NCBI GenBank assembly: GCA_036825615.1
Contig: DAISXY010000004.1
Span: forward strand, 1-64,000
DNA from: JAICXG01 sp036825615
Lineage (GTDB): Bacteria; Verrucomicrobiota; Verrucomicrobiia; Chthoniobacterales; UBA10450
Length of the DNA stretch: 64,000 bases
Direction of reading: 5' to 3'
Below, one piece after another: positions 41,061 through 49,028 of the stretch. Numbering within the stretch: position 1 is the stretch's first letter; the number at the start of each line of letters is the position of its first letter. The translations under genes and the position numbers were made by a program. The notes below the pieces were generated by a model. It saw only the letters and a program-made list of their open reading frames with translations, searched no databases and was not told where the DNA came from.

Positions 41061-43912
41061 GCGCGTTGCTCGATGACTGCGGCGCAGCGATCGCAGAGAT
41101 CGGGATGAGCGGCGATCTGGCCGACCGCCGGACGATGGCGCCAGCAACGGGCGCATTTTTCGTTAGGCGTGCGCGTGATCGCAGCGCTCGCTTCCGCTCC
41201 CGGAACGACCGTGAGATCGCTCAGGATGAAAAACTCCTCCAGTTCCTCGGGCGGAACCGAGCAGGCCAAACGCTCGTCGCAGTGCAATTCGACCGCAGCT
41301 TCGAGCGCGTTGCCGATCAATTTTTCCTGGCGCGCTTTCTCGATCGCCTGGCCGATGACGCCGCGCAATTTGAGCAATTCACTTACCATCTCCCGCGCCA
41401 AACCATCGCGCTGGGATTCGTCAGGCTCGGGGAAAAGCTCGAGGTGAACCGAACGGCCGTCATCCTGAGCGAAGCGCAGCGGAGTCGAAGGATCCCGCGG
41501 AACAAGCGTAGATTGGCTTTCGCCCTCCCTGATGGCAGCCTGCTCCGTTTCTCCCCGGGATCCCTCGACTTCGTTCCGCTTCGCTGCACTGCGCTCGGGA
41601 TGACGACGGAGCCAGGCTTCCTCGGCGGTGAAGACCAGAATCGGCGCGAGCAGTTTGCAGAGCGCATCGAAAATCTCGCTCATGGCGCTCTGGGTTGCGC
41701 GCCGTCGCGTCGAATCGGGCGCGTCGCAATAGAGCCGGTCTTTTGTTATGTCGATATAGAGACTGCTCAGGTCGACGGCGCAGAATTGATTAAGCGTCTG
41801 ATAAACCTTGTGAAATTCGTAGGCGGCGTAAGCCGCGCGGCAATCGTCGATCACCTGCTGGAGGCGGTCGAGAATCCACCTGTCCACAAGCGTAAATTCC
41901 ACTTTCCTTTTTTCCTGCTTTCCTGATTCAAAGTCATGCAGGTTGCCTAACAATATCCGAAGGGTGTTTCGGATTCGTCGATAGGTATCACCGAGCCGGG
42001 TGAACATCTCTTCGGAGAACGGCACGTCATCGGTGTAGTTGATGCTCGCGACCCAAAGCCGGACGAGATCGGCGCCATGCCGGCTAACGAAATGCTCCGC
42101 ATCCATCGGCTTGGTGTAGGTGCTCGATTTGGAAATTTTCTTCCCGTCGAGGTCGACCACGAAACCGTGCGTGACACAGGTTTTGTAGGGCGCGCGGTTG
42201 TGGAGCGCGACGCTCGTCATGAGCGAGGATTGGAACCAGCCGCGATGCTGGTCGGTCGCCTCGAGATACATGTCGGCCGGATCGCGCAACGCCGGGTGGC
42301 GGGCGCAGACGGCGAAATGCGAGACACCGCTGTCGATCCAGACGTCGAGGGTGTCGTTGCGATGACGTGTGCCTTCGGGCAACCGGAGCTGGCGAGCCAG
42401 GGCGGCATCGTCCAGCTCGAACCAGATGTCTGAGCCGCGTTCGGCCACGAGGTCAGCCAGCCTGCGGATCAGCTGCGGGTCGAGAATCGCCTCGTTCTGC
42501 GGCGAATAGAAGACCGGCAGCGGCACCCCCCAACTGCGCTGGCGGGAGATGACCCAGTCAGGACGCGCTTCGACCGTGCCGGCGATCCGATTTTCGCCCC
42601 AGGGCGGAATCCAATTCACCTGCACAATCGCGTTCAGCGCCTCTTTCCGCAGGTCGTCAATGCGAATGAAGAATTGCTCGACAGCGCGGAAGATGATTGG
42701 GGTTTTCGAGCGCCAGCAATAGGGATAGGAATGCTGATAAGGCTGCTCCGAGACGAGCATGCCACGCGCGCGCAGCAGCTTCACTATCTCGGCGTTCGCG
42801 TCGAAGACGTATTGGCCGATCAGCTCGGGTAACCCGACCTCCTCAGTGAAGCGCCCATGATCGTCCACCGGTGAGAGGATCGGCAGCCCATTCATTCTGC
42901 CTAACGAATAGTCATCCTCGCCGTGACCGGGCGCGATGTGGACCGCGCCGGTGCCGGTGTCCATCGTGACAAAATCGGCCGCGAGCACGATCGCGGTGCG
43001 GGGAAGAAAGGGATGCTCGACCCCGATGCCTTCGAGCTTGGTGCCCGGAAAGCTCTGCATCGGCTCGCCCGTGGGCACGAACCCGGTCGTGAGGCAAAAC
43101 GCCTGCACGAGCTTGTCGGCGAGGACGAGTGTTTCTGAGACTCCTTCGCGACGAAATTCCTGCAGGACGTAAAGCTCTTTCGGATGCACGGCGATCGCGA
43201 GATTCGCCGGCAGGGTCCATGGCGTCGTCGTCCAGATCAGGATGCTGGCCTGGTTTTTAAAGGCCCCCGTGACAATCGGAAATTTGACCCAGGCCGCGGT
43301 GTCGGTGCGGTCCTGGTATTCAACCTCGGCCTCGGCCAGGGCGGTCTGCGCACCGGTGCTCCAGAAGACCGGCTTGAGCGATTTGTAAACCAGGCCGCGC
43401 TCGACGAAGAGGGCAAAAGCGCGCAGGATCTCGGCTTCGTAGCCGGGATTCATCGTCAGGTAAGGATGTTCCCAGTCGCCAAAAACGCCAAGGCGCTTGA
43501 ACTGCTCGCGCTGGATATCGATAAATTTTCGCGCGAACTCGGCCGAGCGCCGGCGCACCTCGATCGGCGAGAGGCCGCGGCTTTCTTTCACCACTTTGTA
43601 TTCGATCGGCAGCCCGTGGCAGTCCCAGCCGGGCACAAACGGGGCGCGAAAGCCGGCCATGGTCTTGGATTTCACCACCAGATCCTTAAGGATTTTGTTC
43701 AGCGCCGTACCCATGTGGACGTCGCCGTTGGCAAAAGGCGGGCCGTCATGGAGCACGAACAACTCCGCGCCGGCCCGGGCAGTTTGAATTTGCGCGTAAA
43801 GGTCCATCGCCTCCCATTTCCGGAGCATCTCCGGCTCGCGGGTGGGCAGGCCCGCTTTCATCGGAAAATCGGTCTGCGGGAGATTCAGCGTTGCCTTGTA
43901 ATTCTGGCCCAT
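41057..43912 (-). CDS. ileS: Isoleucyl-tRNA synthetase with in-frame repeat insertions
   Basis: This class I aminoacyl-tRNA synthetase has 951 residues. Motifs are HDGPPFANGDVHMGTALNKILKD (HIGH-equivalent), GWDCHGLPIE, the editing domain (TTTPWTLPANLAIAV), WISRQRSWGVPLPV, KKISKSS (KMSKS-equivalent) and the C-terminal zinc finger (CARCWRHRP, then LCDRC). Two repeats are inserted in frame. Element A copy 5 (41459-41604, residues about 770-818) gives HPERSAAKRNEVEGSRG and more. An octamer run (41902-41929, residues about 662-671) gives ESGKQEKRK in the anticodon-binding region. The enzyme is essential, so both inserts must be tolerated. It is coupled to lspA. Confidence 0.96.
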   Translation of the reverse strand: MGQNYKATLNLPQTDFPMKAGLPTREPEMLRKWEAMDLYAQIQTARAGAELFVLHDGPPFANGDVHMGTALNKILKDLVVKSKTMAGFRAPFVPGWDCHGLPIEYKVVKESRGLSPIEVRRRSAEFARKFIDIQREQFKRLGVFGDWEHPYLTMNPGYEAEILRAFALFVERGLVYKSLKPVFWSTGAQTALAEAEVEYQDRTDTAAWVKFPIVTGAFKNQASILIWTTTPWTLPANLAIAVHPKELYVLQEFRREGVSETLVLADKLVQAFCLTTGFVPTGEPMQSFPGTKLEGIGVEHPFLPRTAIVLAADFVTMDTGTGAVHIAPGHGEDDYSLGRMNGLPILSPVDDHGRFTEEVGLPELIGQYVFDANAEIVKLLRARGMLVSEQPYQHSYPYCWRSKTPIIFRAVEQFFIRIDDLRKEALNAIVQVNWIPPWGENRIAGTVEARPDWVISRQRSWGVPLPVFYSPQNEAILDPQLIRRLADLVAERGSDIWFELDDAALARQLRLPEGTRHRNDTLDVWIDSGVSHFAVCARHPALRDPADMYLEATDQHRGWFQSSLMTSVALHNRAPYKTCVTHGFVVDLDGKKISKSSTYTKPMDAEHFVSRHGADLVRLWVASINYTDDVPFSEEMFTRLGDTYRRIRNTLRILLGNLHDFESGKQEKRKVEFTLVDRWILDRLQQVIDDCRAAYAAYEFHKVYQTLNQFCAVDLSSLYIDITKDRLYCDAPDSTRRRATQSAMSEIFDALCKLLAPILVFTAEEAWLRRHPERSAAKRNEVEGSRGETEQAAIREGESQSTLVPRDPSTPLRFAQDDGRSVHLELFPEPDESQRDGLAREMVSELLKLRGVIGQAIEKARQEKLIGNALEAAVELHCDERLACSVPPEELEEFFILSDLTVVPGAEASAAITRTPNEKCARCWRHRPAVGQIAAHPDLCDRCAAVIEQRA
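41459..41604. repeat. Inverted-repeat element A, copy 5 (inside ileS)
   Basis: It opens GTCATCCTGAGCGAAGCGCA and closes with CTGCGCTCGGGATGAC. It is 146 bp, the longest of the six copies, and is read through in frame in ileS. Confidence 0.85.
41902..41929. repeat. Octamer repeat inside ileS
   Basis: TTTTTTCCTGCTTTCCTGAT is the same octamer family that flanks tRNA-Sec. It encodes ESGKQEKRK in frame in IleS. Confidence 0.7.
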
Positions 43913-44026
43913 TGCGGAGGGGCGACGCTAAGCATTGGGACCGGCAAATGCAATCGGGCGGCGCTGCCGGCGAACTCACTTTTCATTTTGAGCCGATGAA
44001 GAAATGAATAAAGTGCCCGGCCTTTC

Positions 44027-44755
44027 ATGAAACGTTTTCTTCCGTTTCTCATCATCGCAGTCGTTGGGCTGCTTACGGTTGGGATCGCGACCGCAGTTTA
44101 CAAAGTGAAGATGCAACCCGCCCCAGCCAGCACCACGGCGGCTGCTCCGGCGGCGGCCGCGGCGGCAGAGAGTTCGGCCTCACCAGGTGAAAGCTCCACG
44201 CCGGCAACTGCCGTCAATGAAAATGCTGGACAACCGCTGCATGTCCGTGGACCCGCGTCAGCCCCGGTGACGGTCGAGATCTACGGCGACTTCCAGTGTC
44301 CTTCCTGCGCGATCAATGCGAAGATCATGGACGATCTTCAGAAGGAATTTAAGGACAACTTGCGCGTCATTTTCCACGAGTTCCCCCTCTCCATGCACAA
44401 ATATGCAGTGCGCGCCGCGGAAGCAGCGGAAGCGGCCGCCTTGCAGGGCAAGTTTTGGGAAATGCACGACGCGCTCTACGAATATCAGCCGATTTGGAGC
44501 CACGCGACGAATCCGAATTTCTTCTTCGACTCCTATGCCAGCATGATCGGCCTCGATCTTGCGCGTTTCCAAGCCGACCGGCAAAGCTCCGATATTGAAG
44601 GCAAGGTGATTGAAGACGGCAACGCCGGGCTGCTCCGCGGGGTCCGCAACACCCCCACCATCTTCATCAACGGGGTGGAAGCCAAAAATACCTTCACCGA
44701 AGAGAAGCTGCGCGCCGCCATCCAAGCTGCCTTGGCTGGAAAGAAGAATTCCTGA
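44027..44755 (+). CDS. Membrane-anchored DsbA-like thiol oxidoreductase
   Basis: This 242-residue thioredoxin-fold protein has an uncleaved N-terminal anchor (FLPFLIIAVVGLLTVGIATAVY) and an Ala/Ser/Pro-rich linker (about 35-70). Then come the active site YGDFQCPSCAINAK (CPSC) and the cis-Pro loop RNTPTIFINGVE. It matches the DsbA_4/BdbD-like group that introduces disulfides into exported proteins. The next gene, a VKOR homologue, starts one base after its stop and is its expected re-oxidant. It is divergent from ileS. Confidence 0.88.
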   Translation: MKRFLPFLIIAVVGLLTVGIATAVYKVKMQPAPASTTAAAPAAAAAAESSASPGESSTPATAVNENAGQPLHVRGPASAPVTVEIYGDFQCPSCAINAKIMDDLQKEFKDNLRVIFHEFPLSMHKYAVRAAEAAEAAALQGKFWEMHDALYEYQPIWSHATNPNFFFDSYASMIGLDLARFQADRQSSDIEGKVIEDGNAGLLRGVRNTPTIFINGVEAKNTFTEEKLRAAIQAALAGKKNS

Positions 44756-44756
44756 A

Positions 44757-45224
44757 GTGGCGTCCGGCAATATCAAATCGCCGGAAAAGCGGATCGCGGC
44801 CGAGCGGGGTCGGAGCCGAACGGTGTTTTATTGGATCGTCGCCGTAATCGCCCTCATTGGTTTGGCTGACGCCACTTTCCTCACGATTGCGCACCTCACG
44901 GGAGATGACGCGGTTTGCGGCTCGATGGCCGGCTGCTCGCAAGTCCTCGGGAGCCGTTATGCAGCTTTCCACGGGATTCCAACCGCCGCGTTCGGCGCGG
45001 TCGCCTACTTCACCGCATTCAGCCTGGCAGTGCTGGCGGCCTTTGGGTATACCCGAGTCAAAATTTTCCTCGTCCTGCTGGTGAGCGCGATGTTTCTGGC
45101 CTCGCTTTATTTCCTCTACTTGCAGGCCTTCGTGCTCCACGCCTTCTGCCCGTTCTGCCTGCTCTCGGCCGCGCTGACTTTTTTCCTTGCTGGCCTGCTC
45201 GTGGCGCTTCCTCCTCGCCGTTAG
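44757..45224 (+). CDS. Vitamin K epoxide reductase (VKOR) family protein
   Basis: This 155-residue inner-membrane protein has four helices. The redox pairs are a loop cysteine pair AVCGSMAGCSQV and the membrane-edge active site HAFCPFCLLSA, as in bacterial VKOR enzymes that re-oxidise DsbA and pass electrons to quinone. GTG at 44757 lies one base after the DsbA-like stop, with GGAAAGAAG as ribosome site. The longer frame from 44610 overlaps that gene and is rejected. The two genes form a complete periplasmic disulfide-forming pair without DsbB. Confidence 0.9.
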   Translation: MASGNIKSPEKRIAAERGRSRTVFYWIVAVIALIGLADATFLTIAHLTGDDAVCGSMAGCSQVLGSRYAAFHGIPTAAFGAVAYFTAFSLAVLAAFGYTRVKIFLVLLVSAMFLASLYFLYLQAFVLHAFCPFCLLSAALTFFLAGLLVALPPRR

Positions 45225-45392
45225 CGACAAAGCAATCGTTTCCGTGCTGCTCCTGCCGGGGATTCGAGTCTCACCCATCGCTCAGGCTGGGCAACCAAAG
45301 TGACCGAAAAATCAGGCCGTCTGTCCGAAACTGACAAAAACGTAATAGTAAACCCTTGGACAATTCGGACGGAAAGTTCTGTAATTACCAGC

Positions 45393-45416
45393 GGCGGGTA
45401 AAAACTTTTGCCCGCC
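45393..45416 (+). other. Hairpin in the leader of the 660-residue secreted protein
   Basis: GGCGGG and CCCGCC enclose a loop with AAAA and TTTT runs, ending 37 bases before ATG 45454. A second pair GTCCGAA/TTCGGAC lies further upstream at 45323-45370. It could be a leader structure or a terminator for the VKOR gene. Confidence 0.35.
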
Positions 45417-45453
45417 ATTTCAGTCACAACTCACACACCACAAAACCATACTT

Positions 45454-47436
45454 ATGAAGAAAAGTTCAGCTCCTCAAGATGCTTACTTTAATGTTCGCGT
45501 CTTATTTGGCTTCGTCCTTAGCTGTCTCGGCGTCTGTCTGGCGCTAGTTGGCTTGGGTCTTTATCCCGTCACCTCTGCGCCGGCAGCGAAACCAGCTCCA
45601 ACCCAAGTCTGGCAACCCAAATGGGCCACGGTGCACTCATCGCAAAACGACGTCTCAGCGCCCCTGCGCGACATGGCCACCTGGGCTCTGCCACCTGCTC
45701 CGGAGGGTGAGCAGGAGGGACCAGAAAACCCGCAGATCGGCATTGTGCGCGCCAGTGGCAGCAGACCAGACACAGTCGTACAAGGCAAGTTCATGACTAA
45801 TCTGCTCGCCAGTATACTTCCTGGTCTGAATTTCGACGGCATCCCATTCCCCGGGGTAGTCTGTAACTGCGCACCGCCCGACACCAATGGTGCTGTCGGC
45901 GCGACCCAGTACGTTCAGATCGTGAACGAAGGCTATCAGGTCTTTGATAAGGCGACTGGCAATTCCGTTCTTGGGCCAGCGAGCATCCGATCAGTCTGGG
46001 CTGGCTTCGGCGGGGTTTGCGAGACCAGCGGTTCCGGCGACCCGGTCGTGCTTTATGATAAGATTGCCAATCGCTGGGTCATCACTCAGTTCGCTGTCTC
46101 TACCGGCACGAGCGTTCCTAATCGCGAGTGCATCGCCGTTTCCACTACTAGCGATGCGACGGGGACCTACAACCGTTACGACTTCGATCTCCGGCCTTTG
46201 GGCGGCAGCAACTTTTACGACTACCCGAAATTGGGCAGCTGGACTGATGCCTATTACATGGCGATGAACGTCTTCAACTCATCCGGCACGGCCTACCTCG
46301 GCACTGAGCCGTTCGCATTCGACCGCGCTAACATGTTGGCCGGCAACCCGGCTACAGCAATTAGCCCGGGAGTCATTGGCTCACCGGCGAGTAACGAAGA
46401 TCCAGTTATACCTTCTGACTTCGATGGAAAAATTTTGCCGCCATCCGGTGCTCCCAATACTTTCGTGGAGTTCCCGGACAGCACAGGCAACAATGCTGGC
46501 CATTATCGTTACTGGCATTACAGCGTCGGAGTGCCTTTCGGCAATAACCCGACCTTTACCCAGTTTACCGGTCCAACGGCGGCTGCCTTTAGCTTCATCT
46601 GCCCTGGATTCCGCAATTGCGTGCCGCAACTTGGCCAAAGCTCAGTCAACTGGCTCGATGCCATTGGTGACCGCTTGATGAACCGGCTTGCTTATCGGAA
46701 TTTTGGCAGCCCGACTTCGCCTAACGAATCATGGGTCGGTAACTTCACTGTAAGTTCAGGTGGAGTAGCGGCGCCGCGCTGGTTCGAGCTGAAAGGCCTT
46801 GGTGGTGCCAGTGGCACTATCAATCAGGAGTCCACTTATCAGCCGGACAGCACCTGGCGTTGGATGGGCAGCGCCGCGATGGATCAAAAGGGCAATCTGG
46901 CCCTCGGCTTTAGTGCCTCGAGCAGCTCGATCAATCCCCAAATCCGCTACGCTACTCGCAATGCGACTGATCCGCTTGGCACGCTGACCTCTGAGACCAC
47001 GGCCTTTAGTGGAACCGGCAGCCAAACTGACACCTCGAACCGCTGGGGCGACTACAGCGCAATGACAGTTGATCCGGTGGATGACTGCACCTTCTGGTAC
47101 ACCACGGAGTACTATTCCACCAATAGCAGCTTCAACTGGCGCACTCGCATCGTGAACTTCAAGTTCGACACCTGCGGCGCTACCTCCGATACGGTGACAA
47201 TTACGAAGGCGGTGTATAAGACCTCGCGCAGCCAGCTGCTCGTGCAGGCTACCGATTCCAATCCAGCCGCGGTCTTGACCGTCAAGGTCACGAGTTCGGG
47301 TCAAGTCCTCGGAACGATGCAGACCCGGGGTGATGGTAACTACCGCCTGAAGCTGACTGGGGTTGCGAACCCAGTGAACGTCACGGTCACGAGTAATCTG
47401 GGCGGAAGCGCCAGCGCCGACGTCAGAACACGCTAA
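45454..47436 (+). CDS. Large secreted protein of unknown function
   Basis: This 660-residue protein has a signal-anchor-like N-terminus (VLFGFVLSCLGVCLALVGLGLYPVTSAPA). The mature part is rich in aromatic and Asn/Gly/Ser residues. It contains CNCAPPDTNGAVGATQYVQIVN, a pattern I associate with large exported proteins of soil bacteria, plus VVLYDKIANRWVITQF and RWGDYSAMTVDPVDDCTFWYT, which suggest a beta-propeller-like fold. A small beta domain closes the C-terminus (residues about 580-660, TVTITKAVYKTSRSQLLVQA). No catalytic site is recognised. Its base composition is less GC-rich than its neighbours. Confidence 0.75.
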   Translation: MKKSSAPQDAYFNVRVLFGFVLSCLGVCLALVGLGLYPVTSAPAAKPAPTQVWQPKWATVHSSQNDVSAPLRDMATWALPPAPEGEQEGPENPQIGIVRASGSRPDTVVQGKFMTNLLASILPGLNFDGIPFPGVVCNCAPPDTNGAVGATQYVQIVNEGYQVFDKATGNSVLGPASIRSVWAGFGGVCETSGSGDPVVLYDKIANRWVITQFAVSTGTSVPNRECIAVSTTSDATGTYNRYDFDLRPLGGSNFYDYPKLGSWTDAYYMAMNVFNSSGTAYLGTEPFAFDRANMLAGNPATAISPGVIGSPASNEDPVIPSDFDGKILPPSGAPNTFVEFPDSTGNNAGHYRYWHYSVGVPFGNNPTFTQFTGPTAAAFSFICPGFRNCVPQLGQSSVNWLDAIGDRLMNRLAYRNFGSPTSPNESWVGNFTVSSGGVAAPRWFELKGLGGASGTINQESTYQPDSTWRWMGSAAMDQKGNLALGFSASSSSINPQIRYATRNATDPLGTLTSETTAFSGTGSQTDTSNRWGDYSAMTVDPVDDCTFWYTTEYYSTNSSFNWRTRIVNFKFDTCGATSDTVTITKAVYKTSRSQLLVQATDSNPAAVLTVKVTSSGQVLGTMQTRGDGNYRLKLTGVANPVNVTVTSNLGGSASADVRTR

Positions 47437-47804
47437 CCGCTGGTCATTCCTTAACTTAAGAAATCAACACTGCTTCCGGGAGTCGTCCTAACCGACTCCC
47501 GGAATGCTCATAGCAAAGGGCATTCGGAGTAACCGCCGAGTGCCCTTCGGCTTTCTATGTTGGCTGGACCTAACGAGTGAAGGACCGCGGTCATTTCAGC
47601 CTGCCTCTCACCAACACGAGGATTTCGCGAGCTCGGCCGCCCTGGCCAGCGACAGCAACCTTTGTGCGTATGCCGGAGGCCGAATCCTGGCCTGGGATTT
47701 CGTCCGAGCGAGGGTGATCAATGCTTGTCCAACTCAGTCGCGAGAGCGCGGCGACTTGCCCTTGTTCCTGCGAGATGGCATCTTTGCCGGCTCTGTTTCG
47801 CAAG
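47437..47804. other. 368-base intergenic region
   Basis: It holds two hairpins just after the secreted-protein gene (47474-47504 and 47518-47548) and then about 250 bases leading to tRNA-Thr. No frame with credible start, length and composition is seen. One near match to the 9-mer (ACCTAACGA) lies at 47569. Confidence 0.7.
47474..47504 (+). terminator. Hairpin terminator candidate after the secreted protein gene
   Basis: A perfect 12-bp stem TTCCGGGAGTCG/CGACTCCCGGAA with a seven-base loop is followed at 47518-47548 by a second hairpin GGGCATTCGG/CCGAGTGCCC and then TTCGGCTTTC. Either could terminate transcription from the secreted-protein gene. Confidence 0.6.
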
Positions 47805-47880
<76 letters not shown>

Positions 47881-47895
47881 GCTTCCTGATCCTGG

Positions 47896-49005
47896 TCAGT
47901 GCGCAGGCTGGCGCCAGCTTTGAGCCAGGGCGCGGGCCTTGTTCTCGAGCAATCTCGGCGTCTCGCGATAACCCGGGCTGGTGTCGTCGAGTGTCACGAC
48001 TTCTTCGAAAAGCGACCGCGCCCTGGACTCGTTAGGCGCCTGACCTGCGATGGCGAAGACGCGCTTGCCCGCGGCGCGCGCCATTTTTGCGACACCCGCC
48101 GGACCTTTCCCGGCGAGCGTTTGTTCATCGAGCTTGCCTTCCCCGGTGATGACGAAATCCGACCACGCTATTTTTGCTCTCAGGGCAACGGCTTCAGCCA
48201 CGACTTCGAATCCGGAACGAATCCTGGCGTTGCAAAAGGTCAGGAGCCCAAATCCGAGTCCTCCCGCGGCGCCTGCTCCTGGCATGTTTCGAAAATCGCG
48301 TCCAAGGCTTCGAGTGGCGACTTGCGCGAGGCGCTCCAAACAGCGTTCCAAGGTTGCGAGCTGGTCGGCGCTCGCGCCTTTTTGCGGCCCGAATGTCCGC
48401 GTCGCTCCCTCCGGCCCGAGAAGCGGATTGGTGACGTCGGAAGCGGCAACAATTTTCGGAAGTTTGAAATCGTGAGGTTTTTCGATTCGCTTCAGCTCAA
48501 GCAACGCCGCAACGTTCTCCGCTATTTCCACATCATCTTGATCGAGGAAGCGAAAGCCGAGAGCGCGCGCCATTCCGAAACCGCCGTCATTCGTGGCGCT
48601 GCCGCCGATTCCCATAATGATCTCGCGCGCGCCACGCTCGATCGCATCGCGCAGCATCTCGCCGACCCCGAAAGTGGTCGCCTTTGTCGGATCGCGTTCG
48701 TCAGGTGCGAGCTGCGAGAGCCCGGCGGCGGCGCTCATTTCCATGACCGCGGAAACTGAATCCGCCAGCCAGACATAACGAGCAGTGATCGGTCGCCCAA
48801 GTGCATCGTGCACGGCGCAATCAATCCATTCACCGCCCCGCGCCAGTTGAATCGCCTCGGCGGTTCCTTCGCCCCCGTCAGCGATGGGGAGCAACTCGAT
48901 CTCGGCCTCGGGCAAGCCGGCGCGAATTCCCGCCGCGATCGCCTTCGCGACTGCTCCCGCCGCAAGCGAACCTTTGAATTTATCTGGAGCGATCAGGACA
49001 CGCAT
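47896..49005 (-). CDS. Glycerate kinase (GlxK/GarK family)
   Basis: This enzyme phosphorylates D-glycerate to a phosphoglycerate that enters glycolysis or serine metabolism. The 369-residue protein begins MRVLIAPDKFKGSLAAGAVA. It contains PIADGGEGTAEAI, MEMSAAAGL, GIGGSATNDGGFGMARALGF, PGAGAAGGLGFGL and VITGEGKLDEQTLAGKGPAGVA, all signature blocks of the family. It follows the TonB-dependent receptor gene with a 23-base gap and may be cotranscribed, but a functional link is not evident. Confidence 0.94.
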   Translation of the reverse strand: MRVLIAPDKFKGSLAAGAVAKAIAAGIRAGLPEAEIELLPIADGGEGTAEAIQLARGGEWIDCAVHDALGRPITARYVWLADSVSAVMEMSAAAGLSQLAPDERDPTKATTFGVGEMLRDAIERGAREIIMGIGGSATNDGGFGMARALGFRFLDQDDVEIAENVAALLELKRIEKPHDFKLPKIVAASDVTNPLLGPEGATRTFGPQKGASADQLATLERCLERLAQVATRSLGRDFRNMPGAGAAGGLGFGLLTFCNARIRSGFEVVAEAVALRAKIAWSDFVITGEGKLDEQTLAGKGPAGVAKMARAAGKRVFAIAGQAPNESRARSLFEEVVTLDDTSPGYRETPRLLENKARALAQSWRQPAH

Positions 49006-49028
49006 GGGACCACTCCCAAGATGCGCGC

